Source of the DNA: Candidatus Parvarchaeota archaeon
Lineage (GTDB): Archaea; Nanobdellota; Nanobdellia; JAFCGN01; DAOVEB01
Assembly: GCA_030669205.1 (NCBI GenBank)
Contig: DAOVEB010000004.1
Coordinates: forward strand, 1-33,945
Length of the DNA: 33,945 nucleotides
Direction of reading: 5' to 3'
The position numbers and the translations under genes were made by a program. Positions 8,302 to 14,389 of this stretch are shown here, piece by piece. Position 1 is the first letter of the stretch. Each line of letters begins with the position of its first letter. The notes beneath the pieces are model-generated. The model worked only from the letters and a program-made list of their open reading frames with translations, searched no databases and was not told the DNA's origin.

Positions 8302-8922
8302 GAACTGCTCTTCAAGCACAATACCCCTCTTTTCTATGCTGAACTGGAGCAGTGAGGCTGGGCAGTCGTTCCTCACCTGCAAAAAATTGCCTGACTCTGT
8401 TCTCATGAAGTTTACAACAACGTTGCAGAGCTCCTTGAGGGTCTCAAACTCCTGTTTGTTATGCATATCCTCATCAACAACCACTGCCAGAGGGACTCCG
8501 ATAGCCTTGCACCTGTCAATTGTGGTCTGGAGGAACTTCACAATTCTTTCCAGTTCGTTGTAGAGCATGAGTGTTGAGAGCAGGTTGATGACAACCCTTG
8601 GTTTTCCCTTTTTCTTGACCAGGTCGTCCATAGCCATCGATATTTGCTCTAGGGCGGCGAGGCTTTCCACGTAGTCTGTGTTCTTGGTTCTCTTTCCGCT
8701 CTGAGCCGCTATGAAATGTGTCTCTATCTTCATGTTGAGGCCGGAGATGCGCCCCATTACGTCATCAACTGCCTCGGTTGAGACATAGATTCCCTTGTTT
8801 ATGAACTGCAGCACGTAGGTGTCGCGCGCCTTCTTTATCCCAGTCACCATCACAACTGTGTCATGATTGAATCCGCCACTGAGAAACCTGTCAAGACCCT
8901 TTATTCCCGTTGTCACCTTCAT
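8296..8922 (-). CDS. Degenerate KaiC-like protein (Walker A lost)
   Basis: The 208-residue protein aligns by eye with the KaiC-like neighbours: TGIKGLDRFLSGGFNHDTVVMVTG at the start, GIYVSTEAVDD after strand 2, and a hydrophobic strand VVINLLSTLML where Walker B should be. The nucleotide-binding loop reads GIKKARDT instead of GKxGxGKT. The second glutamate of the EE pair is missing, the Walker B Asp is Asn, and the C-terminal KMR-x(3)-H block is gone. It is therefore probably a non-hydrolysing partner, not an active ATPase. The frame is intact and starts in a 4-base ATGA overlap with 8919, so it should be made with the active paralogues. Last gene of the three-gene operon. Confidence 0.75.
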   Translation of the reverse strand: MKVTTGIKGLDRFLSGGFNHDTVVMVTGIKKARDTYVLQFINKGIYVSTEAVDDVMGRISGLNMKIETHFIAAQSGKRTKNTDYVESLAALEQISMAMDDLVKKKGKPRVVINLLSTLMLYNELERIVKFLQTTIDRCKAIGVPLAVVVDEDMHNKQEFETLKELCNVVVNFMRTESGNFLQVRNDCPASLLQFSIEKRGIVLEEQFL

Positions 8923-9716
8923 TTCTCTTCCCCAGTCAACTTCACTATTTCCATTCCGTCGTCTGTGATTTTTATCGGATGTATCTTGTCAGAGTGTTCG
9001 GTTCTCCTCATCTTGCGTATTAGCAACGCCCTTTTGTACTTCCTTGCGAGGCCGATGTACATCAGGGAGATTATCCCATCTGCTATAAACTCCACGACCC
9101 CGAACCTGCTCAATCCCTTACTTTCCTCAAGAACCTCGGCTGTTACAAGTGTTGTGAGCCCGAGCCGCTTGGCCTCGCGCAGAATCTTGTGGAACTCCTT
9201 CCGTGTTTTGTACTCGTCGCCCAGATAAAGCCCGAACATCGAAGCCGAGTCTATCACAAGCCGTTTTGCATCTATCTCCTTGGTCAATCTGCGCAGCAGC
9301 TGAGGCAACTTGGCCATCATGTCGGGTTCAAGTTGCAGGACTCTGAACCGGTTTTTCTTTATCAGTTTGAGCAAGTCCCAGCCGAACGACACGTTCATGT
9401 CGTTCAGCAGGTCAGCTGCTGTTTCCTCTGTTGAGACAAAGATGCCGTTTTCATTGTAGTCGATTACTCCTTTGTAGAGGAACTGTGACGTGAAGATGGT
9501 CTTTCCAGTTCCTGTCTTTCCGGATATCAACACAACAGAACGCGGCAGGTAACCACCCTCCATCCGTTCATCAAGCCCGACCACTCCGGTTTTCACACGT
9601 TTCTTTGACGTGATGAAGTAATCCTTTATGGAGGGCATGTAGACCTTCAACTTCTCCAGGAACTTCTTGTCGCTCTCGCCCGCAACCTCCTTGCTCAAAC
9701 TCTGTTTCTTTTTCAT
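8919..9716 (-). CDS. KaiC-like RecA-fold ATPase
   Basis: The 265-residue protein has a charged N-terminal extension of about 45 residues, then a complete KaiC domain. The domain shows VVGLDERMEGGYLPRSVVLISG, Walker A GKTGTGKT, the glutamate pair in STEETAADLL, Walker B RLVIDSASMFGL, and the C-terminal KMRRTEHSDKIHPIKIT block. All ATPase residues are present. It is closest in pattern to the protein at 4708. The start overlaps the stop of the upstream gene (9713) by 4 bases, and its stop overlaps the next start by 4 bases, giving tight translational coupling across three KaiC-like genes. Probable role: ATP-driven switch or assembly factor; the client is not visible. Confidence 0.87.
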   Translation of the reverse strand: MKKKQSLSKEVAGESDKKFLEKLKVYMPSIKDYFITSKKRVKTGVVGLDERMEGGYLPRSVVLISGKTGTGKTIFTSQFLYKGVIDYNENGIFVSTEETAADLLNDMNVSFGWDLLKLIKKNRFRVLQLEPDMMAKLPQLLRRLTKEIDAKRLVIDSASMFGLYLGDEYKTRKEFHKILREAKRLGLTTLVTAEVLEESKGLSRFGVVEFIADGIISLMYIGLARKYKRALLIRKMRRTEHSDKIHPIKITDDGMEIVKLTGEEK

Positions 9717-10426
9717 CTGAACATCTTCTCCTTGGAGTATATCTTTATGCCATTTGGCATCATCTTGAATGGATGCATCCCCTTATCATGCGCGGTTCCG
9801 CGCATCTTGAGCACTTCAATAGCGCGTTGTCTTATGTTGCCTGAACGGAGGTTGTAAAGAAGGACTATCCCGTCGACAACGGATGTCGGCAACTTGCTCA
9901 GATTGACCTCTGGTGAGCTTGTGTCCACCTCAGATATCATGAAAAGGTTGGAGTTGGTCTCCTGAAGCTTTGTGACCAGGTTGTGGACTGCAACCCTCTT
10001 TTCAAACGGGTCCTTGTACAGGAGGTCAAAGACGTCCAGTGAGTCGATGACCAGGCGCCTGACCCCATACTCCTCAACCTTGTTGTACAGGAGGGAAGCG
10101 AGCGTCTCGCTACCTCCTAGTTTGTGCATCTGGAAAGGGTCCATGGTTATTATTATGACTTCCTTTTTTTCTTCCATCTTTTTGAGGTCCCACTTGAAGA
10201 CTTTCATAAATTCAAACAGTTTGTGTGGCGTGGTTTCAAGCGTGACAAACAGACCCTTTTCCTTGTACTTCTTCACGCCTTCGTGGAGCAGCTGCGTGCA
10301 GAATGTTGTCTTCCCGGAACCTGAACTTCCCGCGACGATACAGCTTATGCCCCTTGGCACTCCATTTTGGACCAGTTCGTCGAATCCCGGGATACCGGAA
10401 TGCATCCTGGACATCACCATAACCAT
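9713..10426 (-). CDS. KaiC-like RecA-fold ATPase, first gene of three-gene operon
   Basis: I choose the ATG at 10426 (237 residues) because a GTTTTATTTC element lies 15-24 bases upstream on the minus strand. The frame runs on to a TTG at 10465, but that would include the promoter. Further ATGs follow two and four codons later. The KaiC domain shows SGIPGFDELVQNGVPRGI, Walker A GSSGSGKT, LETTPHKL in place of the usual EE pair, Walker B RLVIDSLDVFDLL, and KMRGTAHDKGMHPFKM near the end. Single catalytic Glu aside, it should bind and hydrolyse ATP. Divergent from the anchored protein at 10499. Confidence 0.86.
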   Translation of the reverse strand: MVMVMSRMHSGIPGFDELVQNGVPRGISCIVAGSSGSGKTTFCTQLLHEGVKKYKEKGLFVTLETTPHKLFEFMKVFKWDLKKMEEKKEVIIITMDPFQMHKLGGSETLASLLYNKVEEYGVRRLVIDSLDVFDLLYKDPFEKRVAVHNLVTKLQETNSNLFMISEVDTSSPEVNLSKLPTSVVDGIVLLYNLRSGNIRQRAIEVLKMRGTAHDKGMHPFKMMPNGIKIYSKEKMFR

Positions 10427-10440
10427 CTTAATACGGCGTT

Positions 10441-10475
10441 GAAATAAAACCTTAACGTTCCACAAAAGATAAATG
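10441..10475. promoter_or_regulatory. Back-to-back promoters of the KaiC operon and the gene at 10499
   Basis: GTTTTATTTC on the minus strand (10441-10450) is spaced for the ATG at 10426. AAAGATAAATG on the plus strand (about 10464-10474) is 25-30 bases before the ATG at 10499. Confidence 0.4.
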
Positions 10476-10498
10476 CCCGAAGAGGCTACTGTAACCTG

Positions 10499-11389
10499 AT
10501 GAGAAGGGTTGCAGTTGCTGTTGTAATTATATTGGTTGGAATTGCAGTGTATGAGATTCTCGCAACCACAACTCCTACAAGGGCGGTCTACCTCGCACTT
10601 CCAGCTGTGGAGGGTGTGGACGACAACTGCGTCTTCACAGACATAACCGACCTTGTTCAGTCAGGGGTCCTTGTCAACGATACCCTACATCCTTTCTCGG
10701 CTTATGAGTTAGTTTCACTTACATGCTCCGAGGACAATATGGAGTATAGTGTGATGATATACTTGGACGTTTCGCCATATGAGAGAAGGGATATAGAGAA
10801 CGCGCTTCCACAACCAGTAACCGTAATCTCAAACAGGAGTGTTTATCTGATCAGCGCCAACAACTACTTTGTACCTATTGCAAGTGAGTTTTACTTCTAC
10901 TCTTTCAGCAATGTGGAGGATCCTTACTTGGTCATCAATGACTCACTCAATTTGAGGAACTCGTACTCCTTGGACGAGGAGTTCTCCATGTTAGCAAGGA
11001 TTCCGGACAGAATAGGATATCTTGACCCAACCTTAAAATACGTGAAGGCTGAGTTTGGGACCAGCAGAAGCGTGACAAACAGAAGCGTGACAAAGGAATG
11101 GTATGTTGGGACAACCACAGATGCCTCAACAATAGCGTATATCATACTCAAGGAACCAAAAGATCCAGACCGGATTCTCGGCTGTACCAATGAGAATTCG
11201 ACATACGCCAACGTGACCACACCCGCCGGCATCCTTTATACATGCAACTACGGCAACATGTGCGGTCCGAAGTACCTTATAATGGAAAACTCCTTTGCGT
11301 ACACACATATGCAGATGGTCTGCGAATCGGTTGAGGACGTCTTCACAACAGCTGTTTTGGAAAGGGTTATGGACCGCTCTGGTCGCTGA
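10499..11389 (+). CDS. Hypothetical membrane-anchored extracytoplasmic protein
   Basis: The 296-residue product has an N-terminal signal anchor (MRRVAVAVVIILVGIAVYEIL) and a soluble extracytoplasmic remainder with several N-glycosylation-type sequons (NDT, NRS, NDS, NST, NVT) and a few cysteines. No domain was recognised. A 15-base tandem repeat near 11066-11095 encodes RSVTN followed by RSVTK. It is the divergent neighbour of the KaiC-like operon, and its 3' end overlaps the dCTP deaminase gene tail to tail by 23 bases, so the two transcripts would be antisense at their ends. Confidence 0.65.
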   Translation: MRRVAVAVVIILVGIAVYEILATTTPTRAVYLALPAVEGVDDNCVFTDITDLVQSGVLVNDTLHPFSAYELVSLTCSEDNMEYSVMIYLDVSPYERRDIENALPQPVTVISNRSVYLISANNYFVPIASEFYFYSFSNVEDPYLVINDSLNLRNSYSLDEEFSMLARIPDRIGYLDPTLKYVKAEFGTSRSVTNRSVTKEWYVGTTTDASTIAYIILKEPKDPDRILGCTNENSTYANVTTPAGILYTCNYGNMCGPKYLIMENSFAYTHMQMVCESVEDVFTTAVLERVMDRSGR

Positions 11390-11879
11390 ACTCGCCTTCG
11401 AAGGTGGCGTTCCCCTCCATCTTTTGGAACACAATCTGGCATATGCGGATTCCCGGCTTCAGAAGCAAGTCAACATCCGACAGGTTCATTATCTCAAGGA
11501 CTTGGTTCCCCTTCGATGTGGGATGGATGAGCCCGGAGGTGATATGGACCATAAGGCCTATGCGCGCAAGCGATGACCGTCCCTCAATCCTCCCGCAGAC
11601 GTTGTCCGGAAGCCTGATTTTCTCTGTTGTCATCCCGTGCACAAGTTCCTTTGGCTTGAGCCTGTAGTGGTCCTCCACCTCGATTACCTTGGTAATGGAG
11701 CGGAAGTCAGGTCTCTCCACAACCACAAGCGGCTTTCTATCCTTTTTGAAGACCCTGAATTTGTTGCTCAGCGTGAAGTCAACCGACGCTGGCCCCACCA
11801 TATCCTGGTTGAAAGGCTCTATTGAGATTGTCCCCTTTTTGATACACTTCAGGATTTCCCCACGTGACAGCACGCACAT
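11367..11879 (-). CDS. dcd: dCTP deaminase (possibly bifunctional dCTP deaminase/dUTPase)
   Basis: The 170-residue protein has the trimeric dUTPase fold signatures of the Dcd family: GPASVDFTLSN near the N-terminus, the active-site segment EGRSSLARIGLMVH with the catalytic-loop Ser and Arg, and the catalytic Glu in VLEIMN. PGIRICQIVFQKM follows near the end. It deaminates dCTP to dUTP for dTMP synthesis; some archaeal members also hydrolyse dUTP, which sequence alone does not settle. The SGLIHPTSKG stretch departs from the usual AGxIDPGFxG. Start at the ATG at 11879; its end overlaps the gene at 10499. Confidence 0.85.
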   Translation of the reverse strand: MCVLSRGEILKCIKKGTISIEPFNQDMVGPASVDFTLSNKFRVFKKDRKPLVVVERPDFRSITKVIEVEDHYRLKPKELVHGMTTEKIRLPDNVCGRIEGRSSLARIGLMVHITSGLIHPTSKGNQVLEIMNLSDVDLLLKPGIRICQIVFQKMEGNATFEGEFSDQSGP

Positions 11880-11980
11880 GGATAGAATATAATGTCTTCC
11901 ATTTAAAAAAATAAGGAAAAGGAGGTAGGGAAGCGCCCACCTGTAGTTATATTGTGTCTGCGCTTTAAAATACGGGTCGA

Positions 11981-11996
11981 TAGCGGATTTCCGCTA
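11981..11996. repeat. Inverted repeat at the 3' end of the YdjM-like gene
   Basis: TAGCGGA-TT-TCCGCTA is a perfect 7-base inverted repeat overlapping the stop codon of the minus-strand gene that ends at 11994. It could form a small terminal hairpin; no T-tract follows on the minus strand, so a terminator role is only possible. Confidence 0.35.
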
Positions 11997-12326
11997 ATAA
12001 AGAGGGAGCCTGCGCTTTGTCCCGTAGTCTGTGAGCAGATGGGACGCGTAGCCGCACCCGAACGCCGCGAAGTAGACAGAGTCCCTGAACGCGTATATCA
12101 AGAATACCACACACGCAAGGAAAAGTATGGAGTGGAAGAAGCCACGGTGCCTGAATGTCTTTGGCTTTTCTATCTTGTCAGGAAAGAGCGCACCAACCAT
12201 TGATAGCACGATACAAACAGCACGTTCGAAGTAGCCTGGCATGTGCACGACTCCAAAGAGCGATAGAAGCTCGACAGTGGCGTAACCAACCACAGCTGCA
12301 AAGACGAGGTGAGTTTCCTTTCTCAT
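11994..12326 (-). CDS. YdjM-family membrane protein (predicted metal-dependent hydrolase)
   Basis: With the ATG at 12326 the product is 110 residues with about three membrane segments. It keeps the conserved polar residues of the YdjM/DUF457 family: an early His in MRKETHLVFAAV, the FRHRGFFHS motif, and SHLLTDYGTKR near the end. Members are called membrane-bound metal-dependent hydrolases on the strength of these His/Asp residues; no substrate is known. The frame is open upstream to 12404, but that extension would cross the TATA element at 12351-12358, which sits at leaderless distance from 12326. Divergent from the small gene at 12381. Confidence 0.75.
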   Translation of the reverse strand: MRKETHLVFAAVVGYATVELLSLFGVVHMPGYFERAVCIVLSMVGALFPDKIEKPKTFRHRGFFHSILFLACVVFLIYAFRDSVYFAAFGCGYASHLLTDYGTKRRLPLY

Positions 12327-12350
12327 TTTGAGGATAAGTGGTCCGAGACA

Positions 12351-12358
12351 TTTATAAA
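12351..12358. promoter_or_regulatory. Palindromic TATA element shared by divergent genes
   Basis: TTTATAAA is a perfect palindrome whose centre is about 28 bases from the ATG at 12326 (minus) and about 26 bases from the ATG at 12381 (plus). It is the only TATA candidate in the gap. Confidence 0.55.
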
Positions 12359-12380
12359 AGGTGGGTAACTTTATCTCGTT

Positions 12381-12746
12381 ATGAAAATTTTCCAGAAGAC
12401 GCACTTTTGGCAGGAGAAACGCACCTTTATGGAGGCGGACGCAACTATGCCTGGGCTTAACGAAAGGGGCTATGCTAAGGAGGGCGATGTCACCATTCGC
12501 ATTGGAGACCAGGATGGAATCAAGGGCGCGTTCAAGCTCACAGTCGACGAGTCACGCGCGTTGAGGGATGTGGTTGACCTCTTTCTGAGAAAACACGACA
12601 ACGGGATGGCCAAGCTGTTCAAGGAAGGCAGGGAAGTGAGGAAAGAAGTGTCCCAACCGGAAATCCGGCCTGAAATCCAACCTGAAGCTTTCAAGATATT
12701 CGACAACGATGACAAAGAAGAGCCTAAGATGAGGTACTACTACTAG
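12381..12746 (+). CDS. Small hypothetical protein
   Basis: The 121-residue soluble protein is not recognised. Its middle (EGDVTIRIGDQDGIKGAFKLTVDESRALRDVVDLFLRKHDNG) alternates strand-like and helix-like stretches. The C-terminal third is charged and low in complexity (VSQPEIRPEIQPEAFKIF), ending in RYYY. A palindromic TATA element lies about 26 bases before the ATG. It overlaps the convergent gene at 12743 by 4 bases. The well-placed promoter and compact packing support it as real. Confidence 0.6.
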   Translation: MKIFQKTHFWQEKRTFMEADATMPGLNERGYAKEGDVTIRIGDQDGIKGAFKLTVDESRALRDVVDLFLRKHDNGMAKLFKEGREVRKEVSQPEIRPEIQPEAFKIFDNDDKEEPKMRYYY

Positions 12747-13426
12747 CGCTTTCGCACCTTTTTACGCATCTCTTCTAGATTTGTCTTGCTTATCCAGGCA
12801 TCGATGAGAGAGTACCTCTCATTTAGCGTGATTATGAACGGGATGTCACTGTTTTCAAACTTCTCCAACACAGGGTTCAGATAGCTGGTCTCTCCAATGC
12901 CGACTGGGAGGTGGCCGTAACCCCTAAAGAAGTCGCTTACCCTGATTCCGACTGTTTCGTCTGCCAGATAGTTGACAAAGTTGACTATGTTACTGCTCTC
13001 GGTTCTCGCATGTGCTGTGTCAAGGAGCACGTAAGCGCCGGTTGATTCAGCAATATGTTTCATCTCTTTGGCTTTGCTAGGATATCCAACTTCAGCCGGA
13101 TTGTTGATAACTGCGACCCTCTGCCCGAGTTCTGTGGCCTTCTTGACCATCTTTCTGAGTTTGTTCAGGTCGGTTCTTGATGAGAGTTCAACATATGTGA
13201 ACTCTGCATTGAGAGCCTGGCTGAGGAACAAAACATAGTTGTAGTTTTTGAGTTCACCTTCTACCCCACAGATACCGATACTTTTCGAGAAGAACTCCAA
13301 CAACTTCAAGTTCTCTTCTTTCAAATGCCCGGAGCGTATCTCTATTTCATTGAATCCGAACTTTCCCACATTTCTCAGAAACACGTCAAATCCTGTTGCA
13401 ATCGAAGTTGAGACGCAAATTCTCAT
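12743..13426 (-). CDS. Xylose isomerase-like TIM-barrel protein (AP endonuclease 2 family)
   Basis: The 227-residue product, from the ATG at 13426, fits the sugar-phosphate isomerase/epimerase barrel family. It starts RICVSTSIATGFDVFLRNVG, has an early FNEIEIR strand, then VLLDTAHAR (LDTaH block). VGIRVSDFFRGYGHLPVGIGE resembles the family's HxxDxxxxxGHxPxGxGE segment with Ser where a metal ligand His is usual. Family members are endonuclease IV or sugar isomerases; the neighbouring triosephosphate isomerase favours a sugar substrate, as inference. It is shorter than most members (about 260-280). A TTG one codon upstream is also possible as start. Confidence 0.65.
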   Translation of the reverse strand: MRICVSTSIATGFDVFLRNVGKFGFNEIEIRSGHLKEENLKLLEFFSKSIGICGVEGELKNYNYVLFLSQALNAEFTYVELSSRTDLNKLRKMVKKATELGQRVAVINNPAEVGYPSKAKEMKHIAESTGAYVLLDTAHARTESSNIVNFVNYLADETVGIRVSDFFRGYGHLPVGIGETSYLNPVLEKFENSDIPFIITLNERYSLIDAWISKTNLEEMRKKVRKR

Positions 13427-13457
13427 CAATCAAAAATACACCACGTCACAATAAATA

Positions 13458-13478
13458 GTTATCGTGCTGTTATCGTGC
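13458..13478 (+). repeat. Tandem 10-base repeat upstream of tpiA
   Basis: GTTATCGTGC occurs twice, 11 bases apart (13458-13467 and 13469-13478), just upstream of the tpiA TATA element. One-helical-turn spacing on one face of DNA suggests a regulator site. Confidence 0.5.
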
Positions 13479-13490
13479 CACCAACAACAT

Positions 13491-13511
13491 TTTTTTAAAT
13501 GGGTAGACCCA
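13491..13511 (+). promoter_or_regulatory. tpiA core promoter and adjacent inverted repeat
   Basis: TTTTTTAAAT (13491-13500) is about 25 bases before the tpiA ATG. TGGGT-AG-ACCCA (13500-13511), a perfect 5-base inverted repeat, lies between TATA and start, where a bound protein would block transcription. Confidence 0.5.
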
Positions 13512-13521
13512 CGTATGCTTT

Positions 13522-14163
13522 ATGCTCCTTATTAACTTCAAGACTTATGAGGAAGCCGAGGGTGAAAAAGCTGTTGAGATAGCTAAGATAGCCGCGGCAA
13601 TTTCAAAGGAGAGCTCGAAGCGCGTGGCAGTTGTCCCGAACTTTGTTGACCTGAAAGAAGTTTCAGAGATAATAGAAACGTTTGCACCGCATGTAGACCC
13701 GCTTGAGCCAGGGAGCCATACCGGTCACACAATACCTGCTATAGTTGACTTTTTGAAGGGCGTTGTTCTCAACCATTCAGAGTACCCTATGCTCATAAAA
13801 GACATAGAAGCAGCTGTCCAGATGGCAAAGGAGGAGGGTCTTGAGACGGTCATCTGCGCGAACAACGTGGCGGTTGCCCGGGCTGTGGCAACCTTTGAAC
13901 CGACCTATGTGGCAGTGGAACCGCCCGGGCTGATTGGTGGCGATGTCTCGGTGAGCACAGCCAAACCGGATATTATAAAAGAGGCTGTGAAGGTGGTAAA
14001 ACCCAAGTCCAAGCTGCTGGTCGGTGCGGGTGTCAAGACAAAGAAGGACGTGGAAAAGGCTGTTGAACTCGGCGCAGACGGGGTTTTTGTCGCTTCCGGA
14101 GTTGTGAAGGCGAAGGACGTGCGGCTGACAATAAAGGAGCTTGTTGATGGTCTGGGAAGATGA
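13522..14163 (+). CDS. tpiA: Triosephosphate isomerase (short archaeal type)
   Basis: The 213-residue protein interconverts dihydroxyacetone phosphate and glyceraldehyde 3-phosphate. It shows INFKTYEEA at the start (substrate-binding Asn/Lys), the catalytic-His strand VVLNHSEYPM, and the catalytic Glu in YVAVEPPGLIGG, followed by the flexible loop. Near the end are the phosphate-binding GAGVKTKKDV and DGVFVASGVVKA. The length suits the compact tetrameric archaeal enzyme (about 225), not the 250-residue bacterial and eukaryotic form. First gene of an operon with a MoaD-like protein and GAPOR; its stop overlaps the next start by 4 bases. Leaderless start with a TATA element at 13491. Confidence 0.95.
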   Translation: MLLINFKTYEEAEGEKAVEIAKIAAAISKESSKRVAVVPNFVDLKEVSEIIETFAPHVDPLEPGSHTGHTIPAIVDFLKGVVLNHSEYPMLIKDIEAAVQMAKEEGLETVICANNVAVARAVATFEPTYVAVEPPGLIGGDVSVSTAKPDIIKEAVKVVKPKSKLLVGAGVKTKKDVEKAVELGADGVFVASGVVKAKDVRLTIKELVDGLGR

Positions 14164-14384
14164 GGGTCATAATACAAACAACCAGGAAACGCATTGAGAG
14201 GGTGCTCAACTTTGATGGCACTGTCTCTGAACTAGTCCATAGGCTCAATCCCAACCTCAGCGAAACACTTTTCTCTGATATGGGAAAGGAGCTGTACACT
14301 ATACTTGTGGACGGGAGGAGAGCAGAGATGGACTCGAATGTTGGTGAGACTGTCTCAATCCTTCCTGTCATAACAGGAGGCTGA
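14160..14384 (+). CDS. MoaD/ThiS-like ubiquitin-fold protein
   Basis: The 74-residue protein has the beta-grasp size and pattern, ending in VGETVSILPVITGG. The terminal Gly-Gly is the site that MoaD, ThiS and archaeal SAMP proteins use for adenylation and thiocarboxylate formation. Because it overlaps tpiA by 4 bases and the pterin enzyme GAPOR by 1 base, the simplest reading is a MoaD-type sulfur carrier for tungstopterin synthesis. Protein modification (SAMP-like) is the alternative. No MoaE or MoeB partner is in the window. Confidence 0.8.
   Translation: MRVIIQTTRKRIERVLNFDGTVSELVHRLNPNLSETLFSDMGKELYTILVDGRRAEMDSNVGETVSILPVITGG
14375..14380 (+). promoter_or_regulatory. Strong ribosome binding site for gor
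   Basis: AGGAGG lies inside the end of the MoaD-like gene, 9 bases before the ATG at 14390 and 3 before the ATG at 14384. It decides for the later start and is one of few Shine-Dalgarno sites in a window of mostly leaderless genes. Confidence 0.6.
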
Positions 14385-14389
14385 TGCGG

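Noticed and set aside
11066-11095. Tandem 15-base repeat as a minisatellite or CRISPR-like unit
   Set aside because: Only two copies, in frame inside a coding region; no spacer structure.
11924-11942. Hairpin-like AGGTAGGG...CCCACCT upstream of dcd
   Set aside because: The stem needs a bulge, no T-tract follows and no gene is in phase with it; could be chance.
14384-14389. Start of GAPOR at ATG 14384
   Set aside because: Too close to the AGGAGG box (3 bases); ATG 14390 has proper spacing and matches the expected N-terminus. The difference is only two residues, so this is not certain.
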